Below, piece by piece: positions 24,660 to 33,757 of a DNA stretch of 64,000 bases. Origin of the DNA: Prevotella sp. (lineage in GTDB: Bacteria > Bacteroidota > Bacteroidia > Bacteroidales > Bacteroidaceae). Numbering within the stretch: the stretch's first letter is position 1; every line of letters begins with the position of its first letter. Location: positions 1 to 64,000 of the forward strand of contig JAFZUS010000103.1 of assembly GCA_017618275.1 (NCBI GenBank), in the 5' to 3' direction. Made by a program: the position numbers and the translations under genes. A model generated the notes under the pieces. It had not been told where the DNA came from. It did no database searches and saw only the letters and a list, made by a program, of their open reading frames with translations.

Positions 24660-25931
24660 TTACGCAGCCAAAGCCACCAATTCTGCACCGCTAACGATTT
24701 CGGGTTCACCATAGAAGGCGAGGCGAGCGCCGAAGTTCGAGCTCGAAGAACCGAATGCGTAATGCGACGCCGCGCACGAAACACCGCAGAGAGCGCCATT
24801 ATAGGCGCGACCGCCAACAATCAGCAGCTCACCTGTCGTAGCAGCATAGTAGTAGTCACAATAGTACGTTGCAGCACTACCACCACTAACATTGTTGCAG
24901 ATCATATCCCAGAATTCGCCACACGTCATGCCGCGAGCCCATCCAGAAGTAGTAACGGGGCATTCAAACTCATGGTCGAAGGCTGCATCACCATTGCTTA
25001 CGGTGTTGCTTACGATGTTGCCATTATAGACAACAGCCTTACGAGTCTGACCATCCATATAGAAGCGGATGCCAGGACGGAACTCCCACAACTTACCCCA
25101 AAGATCCTCGAAGCCGAAGAGCTTCACAGGGTACTGGTCGCCCAGGGTAGAGTCATTGTAGAGAACAGAACCGGAACCATCGCCCAAGTGTTTCAGCAAG
25201 CCAGTAGGCACGTCACGACATGCCTCCCAATTCGAATGCTGGAAACCGGCACCGATGGTAGCCTGTGAATTAAGGTTGCCATAGCGAGCCTGGTAAAGGG
25301 CATTGATCAGGCAGAAGAAGCCGTAGTTAGCAAGACCCCATTCCGAACCGAGGTTAGCCTGCACGCGATCCCAGAAGGTCTGCATCGTCTTACTGTGAGC
25401 GGGCTTGTAACCAGGGCGAGAGTGCCAGTCGTTCGTGCCATTGCTACCATTGGCAGGATAGCCCATCAGATAGGCACCTACCCAATGAGGCGAGCCGAAC
25501 GTCTTACCACCATCGATAGGAGTAAGGCCACCGAAATCCATGTGCTTACCCTGACCCTTGAAATGGCAGTCAGGAACCTTTACCATACACTCGAAGAGTT
25601 CAGGGTTAGTAACTGGCGTACCATCAGCAAAACGATCCCAATTTGAACCATTTAGCTTGGCAGCATAGACCTTACCATTCTTAATTAAAAACATGTGACC
25701 ACCCATCTGAGCCTGGTAAAGTTCAGCGGCACCACGATTAGAGAGATTGATAGCAGGGCTACTGGACTCCTCCAAGGTGTACTGCGTAGCAATGGCACCT
25801 ACTGCGGGGGAAGGAGTAGCACCCTCCATGACTTCTGAGGGCGTTGCCTCATAGACATTGTTCTGATTGGTGATAGTAAGAACCTTCGAGATTCCTTCAC
25901 CAGAAGCGAGAGTTGTCTTTGATTTAATCAT
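24660..25931 (-). CDS. DGR-diversified receptor-binding protein (FGE/C-type lectin-like)
   Basis: A 423-residue protein. The C-terminal half has the formylglycine-generating-enzyme/C-type lectin signature used by DGR targets: GFEDLWGKLWEFRPGIRF near 270-287, WARGMTCGEFWDMICN near 330-345, and the variable segment at 368-407 encoded by the variable repeat. Variable positions include G374, R375, Y377, L381, C386, A388, H390, Y391, A392, S395, S397, S398, F400 and A405, which would form the ligand surface. The last 16 residues follow the repeat. The N-terminal part (MIKSKTTLASGEGISKV) lacks the ALTAL tag of the other fibres. It is probably the tip of a tail fibre. The next upstream gene ends 28 bases before its start. 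Confidence 0.92.
   Translation of the reverse strand: MIKSKTTLASGEGISKVLTITNQNNVYEATPSEVMEGATPSPAVGAIATQYTLEESSSPAINLSNRGAAELYQAQMGGHMFLIKNGKVYAAKLNGSNWDRFADGTPVTNPELFECMVKVPDCHFKGQGKHMDFGGLTPIDGGKTFGSPHWVGAYLMGYPANGSNGTNDWHSRPGYKPAHSKTMQTFWDRVQANLGSEWGLANYGFFCLINALYQARYGNLNSQATIGAGFQHSNWEACRDVPTGLLKHLGDGSGSVLYNDSTLGDQYPVKLFGFEDLWGKLWEFRPGIRFYMDGQTRKAVVYNGNIVSNTVSNGDAAFDHEFECPVTTSGWARGMTCGEFWDMICNNVSGGSAATYYCDYYYAATTGELLIVGGRAYNGALCGVSCAASHYAFGSSSSNFGARLAFYGEPEIVSGAELVALAA
24711..24830 (-). repeat. DGR variable repeat (VR)
   Basis: The 120 bases encode residues 368-407 of the target protein exactly in frame. Of 20 differences to the template repeat, 19 correspond to template adenines replaced by G, C or T (for example AAC to CGC, AAT to TAT, AAC to CTC). 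Homology stops abruptly at both ends: after GAGC upstream and after TTCTAT downstream. Confidence 0.95.
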
Positions 25932-25958
25932 AATAAATAATGTATTAAAGAGTTATTT

Positions 25959-27152
25959 TTAAGAGCGTATTGCGAAGGTCTGTCCGAAAGAGAGTTCTAT
26001 CTCATCACCACCAGAGAGACCTACGATGTCATAGACACCCCGCATACCCAGGTTAGGGTCGAGGATGAACTTTTCGAGATTCTGACCGAAGAGATATGAC
26101 TGTGGCACATCTACTTCCAGGTCATGCTTGTTAAGGAACACCGGCGAAGCACTGCTGCCCTGCTTGCGGATGACCCATGAAGTCAAAAGCCAGTGCTTCT
26201 TTTCCGCTATTGTCAGGTCGTTGTGCTTCTGACAATGTACGATCAGACCGAAACGCATGCTGGCATTCTCAGCAAAGATGCGGTCGCCTCCATAGGAGAA
26301 CACCTGTGCATTGAGCTTGGGCCATCGCCATGCGATACTTGCCGTAGCCTCATTGTTGACATCAGGAGCAGCAGTCTGAGCTCCGTTGGTCACACCGATG
26401 CGACAGCGAACCATCAGCGACTCGATATAATCCATGTCAACTCTCAGTTTCTTAGTATTCTTACCACTGACATACCAGAGACACGAGGCATCGATGGTTT
26501 TCCACGTCTGGCCCATATTGTCGGAATAATCCCAGAACCACGCCACACGGTCATCATAGAGAATGGCACCCTTGCGGCATTCAGCCTCTATATCGTAGAT
26601 GGGCGAGGCAGCATGAAGCGGATAATGCTTCAGCGTCTTATCGCACAGGAGCGATATAGCATACTGTTCCTTCGCCTTCAGTACGGCATTGAGCTGCAAC
26701 GTATCGGAGAGGACTATCGGCTGTGAGTTTCGGGGGTCGGTAACACGTACCTCACAATAGACCTTCGCGCCTGCCAGGTGAGTAAAGTTCTTACGGACGT
26801 AGAGATCACGGCCAACGATATAGAAATCCTTCGTCGGGTCGGTATCTGTCACCTGTCCGCTTTCGGCATCATCAATATACCAGAACACCTGCGGAGAGAG
26901 GTCGGCCATATCAATCAGACCATCTTCATCCTGGATGAAGTAGTTGGCATGCAGGCGCAATGTCCCGTCCGTCTGATGACCGTTCTCATCGAACACAGGA
27001 GTCTTGGTATGATCCGGAAACCACTCCAGCGCTGCCTGGCTGTAGAACTGCGTCGTTGACAGATTGCCCAATGGCTCTATGCGAAGCACAGTAGTCAAGG
27101 GGCGATAGGTCATCGTCACCGACAACGGTTGGGAGTTATTGAGCCTTTTCAT
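25959..27152 (-). CDS. Late virion protein upstream of the DGR target
   Basis: A 397-residue beta-rich protein with no signal peptide. It contains repeated Ig-like or jelly-roll-like segments (FYIVGRDLYVRKNFTHLAG; KVYCEVRVTDPRNSQPIV; WFWDYSDNMGQTWKTI) and a C-terminal DIVGLSGGDEIELSFGQTF. It is probably a fibre or baseplate adaptor that presents the diversified tip encoded next. The family is not recognised; the assignment rests on composition and position. Confidence 0.7.
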   Translation of the reverse strand: MKRLNNSQPLSVTMTYRPLTTVLRIEPLGNLSTTQFYSQAALEWFPDHTKTPVFDENGHQTDGTLRLHANYFIQDEDGLIDMADLSPQVFWYIDDAESGQVTDTDPTKDFYIVGRDLYVRKNFTHLAGAKVYCEVRVTDPRNSQPIVLSDTLQLNAVLKAKEQYAISLLCDKTLKHYPLHAASPIYDIEAECRKGAILYDDRVAWFWDYSDNMGQTWKTIDASCLWYVSGKNTKKLRVDMDYIESLMVRCRIGVTNGAQTAAPDVNNEATASIAWRWPKLNAQVFSYGGDRIFAENASMRFGLIVHCQKHNDLTIAEKKHWLLTSWVIRKQGSSASPVFLNKHDLEVDVPQSYLFGQNLEKFILDPNLGMRGVYDIVGLSGGDEIELSFGQTFAIRS

Positions 27153-27162
27153 ACCTTAGCTA

Positions 27163-27531
27163 CTAACTGTTAGAGGGTTTCGGACGTGCGATGACATCGT
27201 AGTCAACCAGCGTTTCCATTACATACTTAATGAGTGTCAGCGGCGTAATGGCGTGCGGCTGTCCGTCAGTACCAATACACATGATACGACGAATCAGCGT
27301 CGGATCCTCCGTCGTAGGCATATTGACACTGGTAGCGGCAGCGATGGCCTCGGAGAGGTCATAGTGAAGGTTCCACCATTCCGTATCAGTAACCGCATGA
27401 CCGATATTATTCGGTTTCTTCGACTCATAGAGGGCCGCGCCCTGCTGTACGATATCAAGGATATCATACTGCTGGGAAGCACTGTAGGCACCCTTGCTTT
27501 TCTGTAAGATTCTTGCGATGTTTAAAGACAT
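27163..27531 (-). CDS. Small late virion protein
   Basis: A 122-residue protein. The N-terminal half (IARILQKSKGAYSASQQYDI, then LDIVQQGAALYESKK) resembles the small carbohydrate-binding-like modules with a Y-x-x-x-D-x-V-x-x-x-G-x-x-Y pattern found in phage tail proteins. It starts 12 bases after the 88-residue gene and ends 10 bases before the 397-residue gene, so all are one operon. A role in the appendage is inferred. Confidence 0.7.
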   Translation of the reverse strand: MSLNIARILQKSKGAYSASQQYDILDIVQQGAALYESKKPNNIGHAVTDTEWWNLHYDLSEAIAAATSVNMPTTEDPTLIRRIMCIGTDGQPHAITPLTLIKYVMETLVDYDVIARPKPSNS

Positions 27532-27543
27532 ATCATTATCATT

Positions 27544-27810
27544 TTAAGAGTTTCCACTTGCAGGTGCGGGCGTGAAGGTCAAGTAACCTGTCTCGTAATC
27601 CACACCGAATGTACCATTAACAGAGCCGGTCTGCACGAGCATGCCGGTATCATAGTCAACAGACAACATGAAGCTACCGTCGTCGGCCTCCAGTTGGGTC
27701 ACGCGGTCGCTCAATGCTGCATGTGCGACATTAGTAGCGAACTTGGCCACGGCCAGTACTGACATCTTCTTCAGCAACAGACCAAGTGGACTTAATTTCT
27801 TCTTTGCCAT
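27544..27810 (-). CDS. Small late protein with MAKKKLS leader
   Basis: An 88-residue protein. Its first 16 residues (MAKKKLSPLGLLLKKM) closely match those of the next gene upstream (MAKKKLSELELILKKL at 27909), suggesting a shared assembly or anchoring helix. The rest has two similar short beta repeats (FMLSVDYDTGMLVQTG; FGVDYETGYLTFTPAP). It is probably a minor fibre or tail component; the family is not recognised. Confidence 0.7.
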   Translation of the reverse strand: MAKKKLSPLGLLLKKMSVLAVAKFATNVAHAALSDRVTQLEADDGSFMLSVDYDTGMLVQTGSVNGTFGVDYETGYLTFTPAPASGNS

Positions 27811-27908
27811 AGTTTCTTTCTTTTTGCATTACAGCAAACGACTTTCGGTGGGCGAGGGTGCCAGGATAACAAGGAACACCCTCGCCACCGTCAGTCATTC
27901 GTCACGGA

Positions 27909-28727
27909 TTACTCGTCCTCGATGGAGTCGTCGCTTACAGCAGGCAGAGTGGTAGTAACCATAGTGCTGTTAGAAGCGTAACCGAACCAGCTACCGATCT
28001 CAGCGTCAGAGCAGAGAGCGATGTTCAGCTTGTTCAGGTTCTCCTTGTCCTGAGCGGACATAGCACCGTTAGTACCACCGACACCAGCGGTAGAAGGAGT
28101 AGCCAGAGCGAGCTTCAGACCAGCAGAGGTCAGAGCCAGACCGTTAGCATTGCTGCTGTCGATCTTGATGGCCAGCTTCTTAGCGCCATCGGTAGAACCA
28201 GTGAACTCCAGACCGCCGTTAGCGTCGAGGTCGATGGTGATGACGTTGTTGGAAACGTTGATACCATTACCACCGGTGTAAACGTCGATGAGCTCGCTCA
28301 GGTTCACGCTCAGGTACTCGTTGTCGGCAGAGCCAGACTTCACGTTGATGGTGAACAGAGCCCAGATACCAGCAGCGTTGATAGAAGAAGGAGCCTCGTA
28401 TGGAGTAACGGCAGTACCGTTCTCAGATACGATCACCCACTTGCCTTCAAGGGCACCAGTACCGGCTTCGACGGTCACGCGCTTCACAGCTGTTACCAGG
28501 AAGTCCTTCGGGATGTTGACCTTACCGATCAGGTTGTCCTGAGTAACATCAGACTCCGACGTTACACCCTTTGCGAAGATGTAAGTTTTCAGATAGCCCG
28601 TCTCGGCAGTGCCCTGCTCGATGATGTGAACGGCGTTAGCAGCAACCTGCTCATCCGTGTACGTCTTGGCGACAAAACCAAGTTTCTTGAGGATCAACTC
28701 AAGTTCAGATAACTTTTTCTTTGCCAT
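27909..28727 (-). CDS. Late structural protein, probable fibre component
   Basis: A 272-residue protein beginning with the MAKKKLSELELILKKL helix. The body is Gly/Ala/Ser/Thr/Asn-rich and beta-repeat-like (VYTGGNGINVSNNVITID; GLALTSAGLKLALATPSTAG), typical of trimeric fibre shafts. The pattern GGNGINVSNNVIT is common in phage fibres and adhesins. The last 20 residues (VTTTLPAVSDDSIEDE) are acidic. It follows the 207-residue gene by 71 bases and precedes the small paralogous leader gene. Confidence 0.75.
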   Translation of the reverse strand: MAKKKLSELELILKKLGFVAKTYTDEQVAANAVHIIEQGTAETGYLKTYIFAKGVTSESDVTQDNLIGKVNIPKDFLVTAVKRVTVEAGTGALEGKWVIVSENGTAVTPYEAPSSINAAGIWALFTINVKSGSADNEYLSVNLSELIDVYTGGNGINVSNNVITIDLDANGGLEFTGSTDGAKKLAIKIDSSNANGLALTSAGLKLALATPSTAGVGGTNGAMSAQDKENLNKLNIALCSDAEIGSWFGYASNSTMVTTTLPAVSDDSIEDE

Positions 28728-28798
28728 AATGCTTGAAAAATTTGGGGTTAATAAAAATGTGAACTATTCTGATGGTGCAAGCACCGTTTCAGACTTGA

Positions 28799-29422
28799 TT
28801 AGGGTTGCTCCGGACTTTCGGGTGTTTCCGGTGTCTCAGGAGTTTCGGGATTCTCTGGGGTCTCAGGATTTTCCGGTGTCTCAGGGTTCTCAGGCGTTTC
28901 GGCGTTTTGGTTCTGATTGTCATCACCACCTTCATCGTCATCGCCCGTATCAGGAGCATCACCATCAGGGAAGAAGATATCCTCAATGTCCTGCTCGGTC
29001 AGTCCGATGTTATTCATTTCGTCAAGACCAGCCAGGACTTCCTCAGAAAGATCTTCGCGCTTGATACTGCCATCCTGAATAGAGTCGCTATTTACGGTGT
29101 CCTTTGGAATGGGTACGCCTGGTGTGATGTCAGAACCACCACCACCGCTACTCTTGATGGGCTCCACTTCACATGTTACGGGACGCGCATCACAACGTAG
29201 GCGATACTGCTGACCACTGGCAGAGCCAGTCAGAGAAAACTCGTTCTTAGTACCAATGGTGAAAGAACGCAGTTTGCGCCAAACATCGTTCTCATCCGCA
29301 CGGGTATCTACATGAACCAAATTCAGGGCCTCACGGTCGAAGGCCATACTCACTTTGCTGTCGCCTTCGAACACCGTCGAGACGAAGCTGGGATAATCGT
29401 AAGAGAAATCAAGACTTGTCAT
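28799..29422 (-). CDS. Late protein with C-terminal Glu-Thr-Pro repeat tail
   Basis: A 207-residue protein. The frame is open farther upstream, but the start is set at 29422 (MTSLDFSYDY), 28 bases after the -7 box of promoter P4. The N-terminal 90 residues form a beta-rich domain (SFTIGTKNEFSLTGSASG). A linker with GGGGSD follows, then an acidic stretch, and a tail of about five ETPENP/ETP units with an 18-base tandem period. That tail resembles stalk or spacer sequences and could change length by slippage. It is the first gene of the appendage operon. Function inferred as a virion decoration or fibre-base protein. Confidence 0.75.
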   Translation of the reverse strand: MTSLDFSYDYPSFVSTVFEGDSKVSMAFDREALNLVHVDTRADENDVWRKLRSFTIGTKNEFSLTGSASGQQYRLRCDARPVTCEVEPIKSSGGGGSDITPGVPIPKDTVNSDSIQDGSIKREDLSEEVLAGLDEMNNIGLTEQDIEDIFFPDGDAPDTGDDDEGGDDNQNQNAETPENPETPENPETPENPETPETPETPESPEQP

Positions 29423-29449
29423 ATCTTTCCGTTTTAAAATTTCTGCAAG

Positions 29450-29486
29450 CAAAGTTAGCAAATGCCTTCTTCGACTACGTGACAAA
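29450..29486 (-). promoter_or_regulatory. Phage-type promoter P4 (TTTG-TCACG, N25, TAACTTTG)
   Basis: Read leftward, TTTG-TCACGTAG is followed exactly 25 bases after TTTG by TAACTTTG (29450-29457). It sits between the terminase stop and the appendage operon. Confidence 0.7.
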
Positions 29487-29510
29487 CTGATTATCGGGGT
29501 ACGGAAATAA

Positions 29511-31493
29511 TTAGCCAGGAATAGGCAGGCACATACCCGACATGGCCGTAAGATGATAGCGGCAACCGATATAAAGCGAGTCGAAAGCATCGGTGCCGTC
29601 TGTACGGTATTCCAGTCGTACTGCATCGTCAGCGTCCTCACTCAGTTTCTCACCACTCTTACGTTTGCGGAAACCCTTATAGCCGATTTCCACCTCTGCT
29701 GTCTGCATGGCCACTATCAGCGCCTCGTTATTCTCGCGGTTAATACGGATGGCGGGATAACTCACACCAGCCAGCGACTCATTGATATCGGCATACTTTT
29801 TTTCGTGGCCCAACGGCGAGCCCATATCCACAGGTCGTACATTCCAACCATAACGGGTCAATTCATTTATCACCACATCCTTAAAATCCTCCATGCCTTC
29901 GATGGCATAGCCTTTGAACTTTGCCGTAGCATCATAGAAATACACCACCTCCTTACATTTCGACATCTTAGGCTTATAGTAGTGGTTCCAGTCGGCCATC
30001 AGCTCACGCAATTTGCGCTCGTGTTTGACATACATAGAGGAAAGCACATTGAGGCATTCCTGTTTGTCGCGTTTATAGAGTTGGCCCGTAACGACCCAGT
30101 TAATATTGGCGTTGTAGTCCATACTGATATACAGAGGGGCAGCATCCACCACGTCACCATCGAGCGTACAATCCTTAATGGTCTGGAGGTCGCCAAAGTT
30201 AGGTGTCTCGTATTCCTCCTGTTCCATCGTACCACCCACGATGCCCGTCGCCATGCGCTTGGTAAACGAGTTGTCGATAGCCGGACAGTCATCAGGAATA
30301 TAGCCGTGAATGTTTTCAATATCGAGGTTTGAATAAAAGCCGTCGTTGCTCTTAGCCACCTTCTTATTCAGAATCGATATGGCGAATACGACCGGCGGCA
30401 GGTCACGCGCCATGCGAGCTATGTACGACTCGCCAACAATATCAAGGTTGTCGAGGGTAGAGACACGCCAAAAGGCAAAGGCATTGCACTGTAACTCACG
30501 GATCTTCTTTGCATACGACTTCGACTGGTAAATCATCTGCATGTCGAAGTCCTGTTCTGGGGTAATGAGATACTTATGACAGAAAATCAATTCCGCTTCT
30601 TCAGGCGTGATGAGTTTGTAGTTTACGGCCATGTCGAGCATCGCTTTGTTAATGCGCTTGCCGTAGTTAGGAAGAATCTTAAACGGCCCTTCGTGGTTCA
30701 TCATGGCTTCGGCCTTGATGCGGATAGCCTCTATATCCTCCGGACGCTGTACGATAGGCACACACTTATCTTTCTCGGCTGCATCCATCAGATCGTTGTA
30801 GTAGATGACGCGCTCGGCATACGCCTGCAATTCATCCTGGATTTCGCGATAGGTCTTATCCACCAACGGGCCTGTGTCCGGATGTGCGTCGAGCTTATCC
30901 TCTTCCTTTTCGAGCCAGTTGCCCTTGCTGGTCAATGAGGCATCAGAGGCAAAAAAGGTGCTCTTGAACATCGGGTTATCCTCGGTGTAGCCCAGATTGC
31001 CGTAGGGATCAACAATACCCGACAGGGCAGGCATAACCTCACCATCGAGTTTCGATTTCGACATGAACTTACACTCATCAGCCACGATGGAGTTAGCCGT
31101 GACAGAGTTGGCAGATCCGGTAACGGCGAGTGAAATGAGTTGCCAAAGTGTACCATTTGCAAACCAGATGCAGTTATCCCAGGTCTTTGGTTTGATGATC
31201 GGCGACTTCACCCAGCGAGGCGGTTTGCCCCATCCGAAATGACGGCCCTCCTTTAGTCCGAAGAAACGCTCAATAGCTGCTATCGTACCTGGCACGGTAC
31301 GGGTGTATAGCTGCTTGCGCGAGTTACCAAGCCAGATGTTCGTGGCACGGGGCATGGACTTCGACACCCGATAGATGCGAGGGCCTAACGTGCCATCAGT
31401 CTTACCGAAACGACGGGCACCAAGTAAGCGTCCGTCGCGCACGTTCATTAAATATATAAGGTATTGCTTATAATTTAAATAGACCTTCCTCAT
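29511..31493 (-). CDS. terL: Terminase large subunit (TerL)
   Basis: A 660-residue packaging motor. It cuts the concatemeric genome and pumps DNA through the portal using ATP. Visible ATPase motifs: Walker A GARRFGKT (residues 25-32) and Walker B SIVADE (135-140, with D139 and E140). C-terminal nuclease features: acidic YISMDYNANINW, then YFYDATAKFKGYA, and DAFDSLYIGCRYHL near the end, fitting the three metal-binding acids of the RNase H-like fold. The length is normal. It overlaps the stop of TerS by 4 bases (ATGA), typical for coupled translation, and is the last gene before promoter P4. Confidence 0.88.
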   Translation of the reverse strand: MRKVYLNYKQYLIYLMNVRDGRLLGARRFGKTDGTLGPRIYRVSKSMPRATNIWLGNSRKQLYTRTVPGTIAAIERFFGLKEGRHFGWGKPPRWVKSPIIKPKTWDNCIWFANGTLWQLISLAVTGSANSVTANSIVADECKFMSKSKLDGEVMPALSGIVDPYGNLGYTEDNPMFKSTFFASDASLTSKGNWLEKEEDKLDAHPDTGPLVDKTYREIQDELQAYAERVIYYNDLMDAAEKDKCVPIVQRPEDIEAIRIKAEAMMNHEGPFKILPNYGKRINKAMLDMAVNYKLITPEEAELIFCHKYLITPEQDFDMQMIYQSKSYAKKIRELQCNAFAFWRVSTLDNLDIVGESYIARMARDLPPVVFAISILNKKVAKSNDGFYSNLDIENIHGYIPDDCPAIDNSFTKRMATGIVGGTMEQEEYETPNFGDLQTIKDCTLDGDVVDAAPLYISMDYNANINWVVTGQLYKRDKQECLNVLSSMYVKHERKLRELMADWNHYYKPKMSKCKEVVYFYDATAKFKGYAIEGMEDFKDVVINELTRYGWNVRPVDMGSPLGHEKKYADINESLAGVSYPAIRINRENNEALIVAMQTAEVEIGYKGFRKRKSGEKLSEDADDAVRLEYRTDGTDAFDSLYIGCRYHLTAMSGMCLPIPG

Positions 31494-32218
31494 GGCAATG
31501 GATCTTCGTCAAACACATCCTTTTCAGGTTCTTTGTCGCCCTCTTCGTCGGGCATTTCCCAGGTGCCGTCGCTGTTCTGAATCATGTCAATCACCTGTTT
31601 GTCGGTCAGACCATAGCGACGGGCCAGTTTCTTGCGCTCTTCGTCGGTGTAGTTCACACGGTCACGTTTCACGACAGAGACATCATGCGTCAGCACAATA
31701 TCCGAGTCAGGCATCTGCTCCTCCGCATCATCCTTTTCCTTGAAGCCGTTATAGAGATCCATCTTCAGGTCGGCACCTGACTTCACACTACGCGGATCGC
31801 CCATTTTCATGCCCTCGCGGATTAGCCAGTCGGAGGCATCCTGTACCTTTGCACGTTCAATGTTATCCATCGGCACCTCAAAGCGTCCGATGATATGATT
31901 GAAGAGTGCGAGGTCGTTAGATATCTCGGTTGGTGTACGCGGAATGCCAGGGCGCACATTCATGGCATCTACATACTCCTGGGCCTTTGCGTCACCCTCG
32001 GCAGCACGACGGAGTAGGATAGGGTACTCACGGGCCGCAATGTTACGGAGCACATCAGAGGCACGGAGCTGCTTATCCTGAAGCCATCGCTGATAGACCT
32101 CATAGGCGAGCATGGCACGAAAACGCTGGTCGGGCGACATCACCATCTTTTCGATGGAAATGCCACCTAACAGCCAACGTTCGACCTTATCAAAGTATTT
32201 CTCTGAGGGCTTCGACAT
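31490..32218 (-). CDS. Terminase small subunit (probable TerS)
   Basis: A 242-residue, charged, mainly helical protein directly upstream of TerL, with a 4-base overlap. The C-terminal region RRYGLTDKQVIDMIQNSDG resembles an HTH, and the N-terminal half is helical (DQRFRAMLAYEVYQRWLQDK). The terminase small subunit recognises packaging sites and recruits TerL. Identity rests mostly on gene order; size and helicity agree. The last 25 residues are very acidic. Confidence 0.65.
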   Translation of the reverse strand: MSKPSEKYFDKVERWLLGGISIEKMVMSPDQRFRAMLAYEVYQRWLQDKQLRASDVLRNIAAREYPILLRRAAEGDAKAQEYVDAMNVRPGIPRTPTEISNDLALFNHIIGRFEVPMDNIERAKVQDASDWLIREGMKMGDPRSVKSGADLKMDLYNGFKEKDDAEEQMPDSDIVLTHDVSVVKRDRVNYTDEERKKLARRYGLTDKQVIDMIQNSDGTWEMPDEEGDKEPEKDVFDEDPLP

Positions 32219-32580
32219 TACGCAATACCTTTGGCAATATGCTTACGTTTGCGCTTATTATACTTATCCTTACCCGTGCGCATCAAGTACTCGCCATATT
32301 CCTTGGGCGACATGCCGTAGTTACCGGCGATACGCAGACCACCGCCACCAGGGATGGTAGGATTCTGAAGATATTGCTGCACCGTCTGACCAGGATTGGC
32401 ACGCTGTGCCTGCTGGCCCTGCTGATTGAGATAACGCTGCGGAGCCTGTTGTGTGACTTGCTGGCCTTTGACCTGCTGCATAGACTGTTCAGCCAACTGC
32501 TGACCTGATGGTGATGATACCAAACCCAAAGCACCGGCAGCCATAGCGCCGAGCACTGTCATAACTTTACTCTTCTTCAT
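32218..32580 (-). CDS. Small basic Gln-rich protein before the terminase
   Basis: A 120-residue protein. The start is set at 32580 (MKKSKVMTVLGAMAAGALGL), overlapping the end of the preceding gene by 14 bases. The N-terminus has a short hydrophobic segment (VLGAMAAGALGLV), then a Gln-rich linker (QQLAEQSMQQVKGQQVTQQ), and a basic C-terminus (RTGKDKYNKRKRKHIAKG) suited to nucleic acid binding. I do not recognise a family. It might aid packaging or capsid assembly. Confidence 0.7.
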   Translation of the reverse strand: MKKSKVMTVLGAMAAGALGLVSSPSGQQLAEQSMQQVKGQQVTQQAPQRYLNQQGQQAQRANPGQTVQQYLQNPTIPGGGGLRIAGNYGMSPKEYGEYLMRTGKDKYNKRKRKHIAKGIA

Positions 32581-33718
32581 TGTTCTTTGATTTTTTGTTA
32601 TTAATAGTATAATTTTCCGCATCCTTACGGGCTGCTTCCAAAACGGGATAGTAGTGCTTTGCCTCTTCCTCACCAGCCAGTTCCACCAGCTGCTGATAAC
32701 GCTCCTCCATCGTCTTTACACGGCGAGGGGTGTTGAGCTTATCCTTACGGGTGAGATACTTAATGAGGTCGGCGATTTCCTTCTTCTTCTTTTCCTCGGC
32801 CTCGCGGATCTTTGCCTGCTCAGGGTCGTTACGCTTGATGTCGTCGATGACCTGCTGTTTGATGGTAGCCTTCTGCTGGTCATCAAACTTATCCCAATAC
32901 ACGCGGAGCTTGGTGCGCCATTCCTGCGGGTCGGCCTTCGCTGCCTGGATCTTCGCGATATAGGTGGTATCTTCCTTCAGACGTACATAGACATGAGCCA
33001 GTTCGCTATCCACATGCTCGTAGATATTCTCGTACTGTTTCTTACACTCTATGGCCTGCTCTGCAAAAAATGCCACCTCAGACTCAGGCTTACCCTGCTC
33101 GGCCAATAATTTGGCAGATGTGGCATTCACACTCTCCTGATTACGCAAATCACGCACAGTCTCTACGGCCTCCTGAAGGGCAGGGGAGAGCAACCACTTG
33201 ATTTCATCCAGACGAAGCAGCGTGCCACCACCCATCGAGCCAGAGACCGATTCCGTGTCGGGTGTCTCTACAACGGGGATATCACTCTTCTTACCAAACA
33301 GCGTCTGTTCCTTTTCCTCCTGTTCCTGACGCTCCTTCTCGGCCTGCAACTGACGGGCAGCCTGTTCATCCTTCGTAGGACGGCCCACATGGGGAGTCAG
33401 AAGATTGGGGTCGTTAAGATCCACGGTTTTCATCATACCTATCATACCCTGTACCTCCGTGGCCACCTTATCGGCATAGCGACGGAGCAACTTACGACGG
33501 GCTCCATAATCCTTAAACCTGAGAGATTCCTGTACGAACGCACGGCAGTAGGCAAACGGCTCCATCATGTGAAGGCCACGCTCAAACTCCGCAAACAGTT
33601 CGCCGGTCACGCCCTTCTGCTCAATCTGCGGCAGAATGGCGGCATACCATTGCTGAAAGTCGGACAGCCAGGAAGTACGCTCCTGCTGCGACATCTGATT
33701 GAATAATTTTTGTTCCAT
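32567..33718 (-). CDS. Coiled-coil late protein at the head of the packaging operon
   Basis: A 383-residue, strongly helical and charged protein. Notable parts: FQQWYAAILPQIEQKG near 22-37; LRLDEIKWLLSPALQEAVE near the middle; very charged coiled coil near 300-345 (AEEKKKKEIADLIKYL). It starts just after promoter P5 and is followed by the small basic gene and terminase genes. No family recognised; scaffold-like or packaging-accessory roles are possible. Confidence 0.7.
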   Translation of the reverse strand: MEQKLFNQMSQQERTSWLSDFQQWYAAILPQIEQKGVTGELFAEFERGLHMMEPFAYCRAFVQESLRFKDYGARRKLLRRYADKVATEVQGMIGMMKTVDLNDPNLLTPHVGRPTKDEQAARQLQAEKERQEQEEKEQTLFGKKSDIPVVETPDTESVSGSMGGGTLLRLDEIKWLLSPALQEAVETVRDLRNQESVNATSAKLLAEQGKPESEVAFFAEQAIECKKQYENIYEHVDSELAHVYVRLKEDTTYIAKIQAAKADPQEWRTKLRVYWDKFDDQQKATIKQQVIDDIKRNDPEQAKIREAEEKKKKEIADLIKYLTRKDKLNTPRRVKTMEERYQQLVELAGEEEAKHYYPVLEAARKDAENYTINNKKSKNNEEE

Positions 33719-33757
33719 ACTTTTACTTTCGATGTTCGATATTCAAATTCACGTAAG

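Noticed and set aside
29423-29641. Upstream extension of the gene starting at 29422
   Set aside because: It covers promoter P4 and the end of the terminase gene in another frame; the residues look non-coding.
29553-30332. Rightward 259-codon frame opposite the terminase gene
   Set aside because: It is antisense to an unmistakable TerL and has no promoter, ribosome binding site or recognisable protein features.
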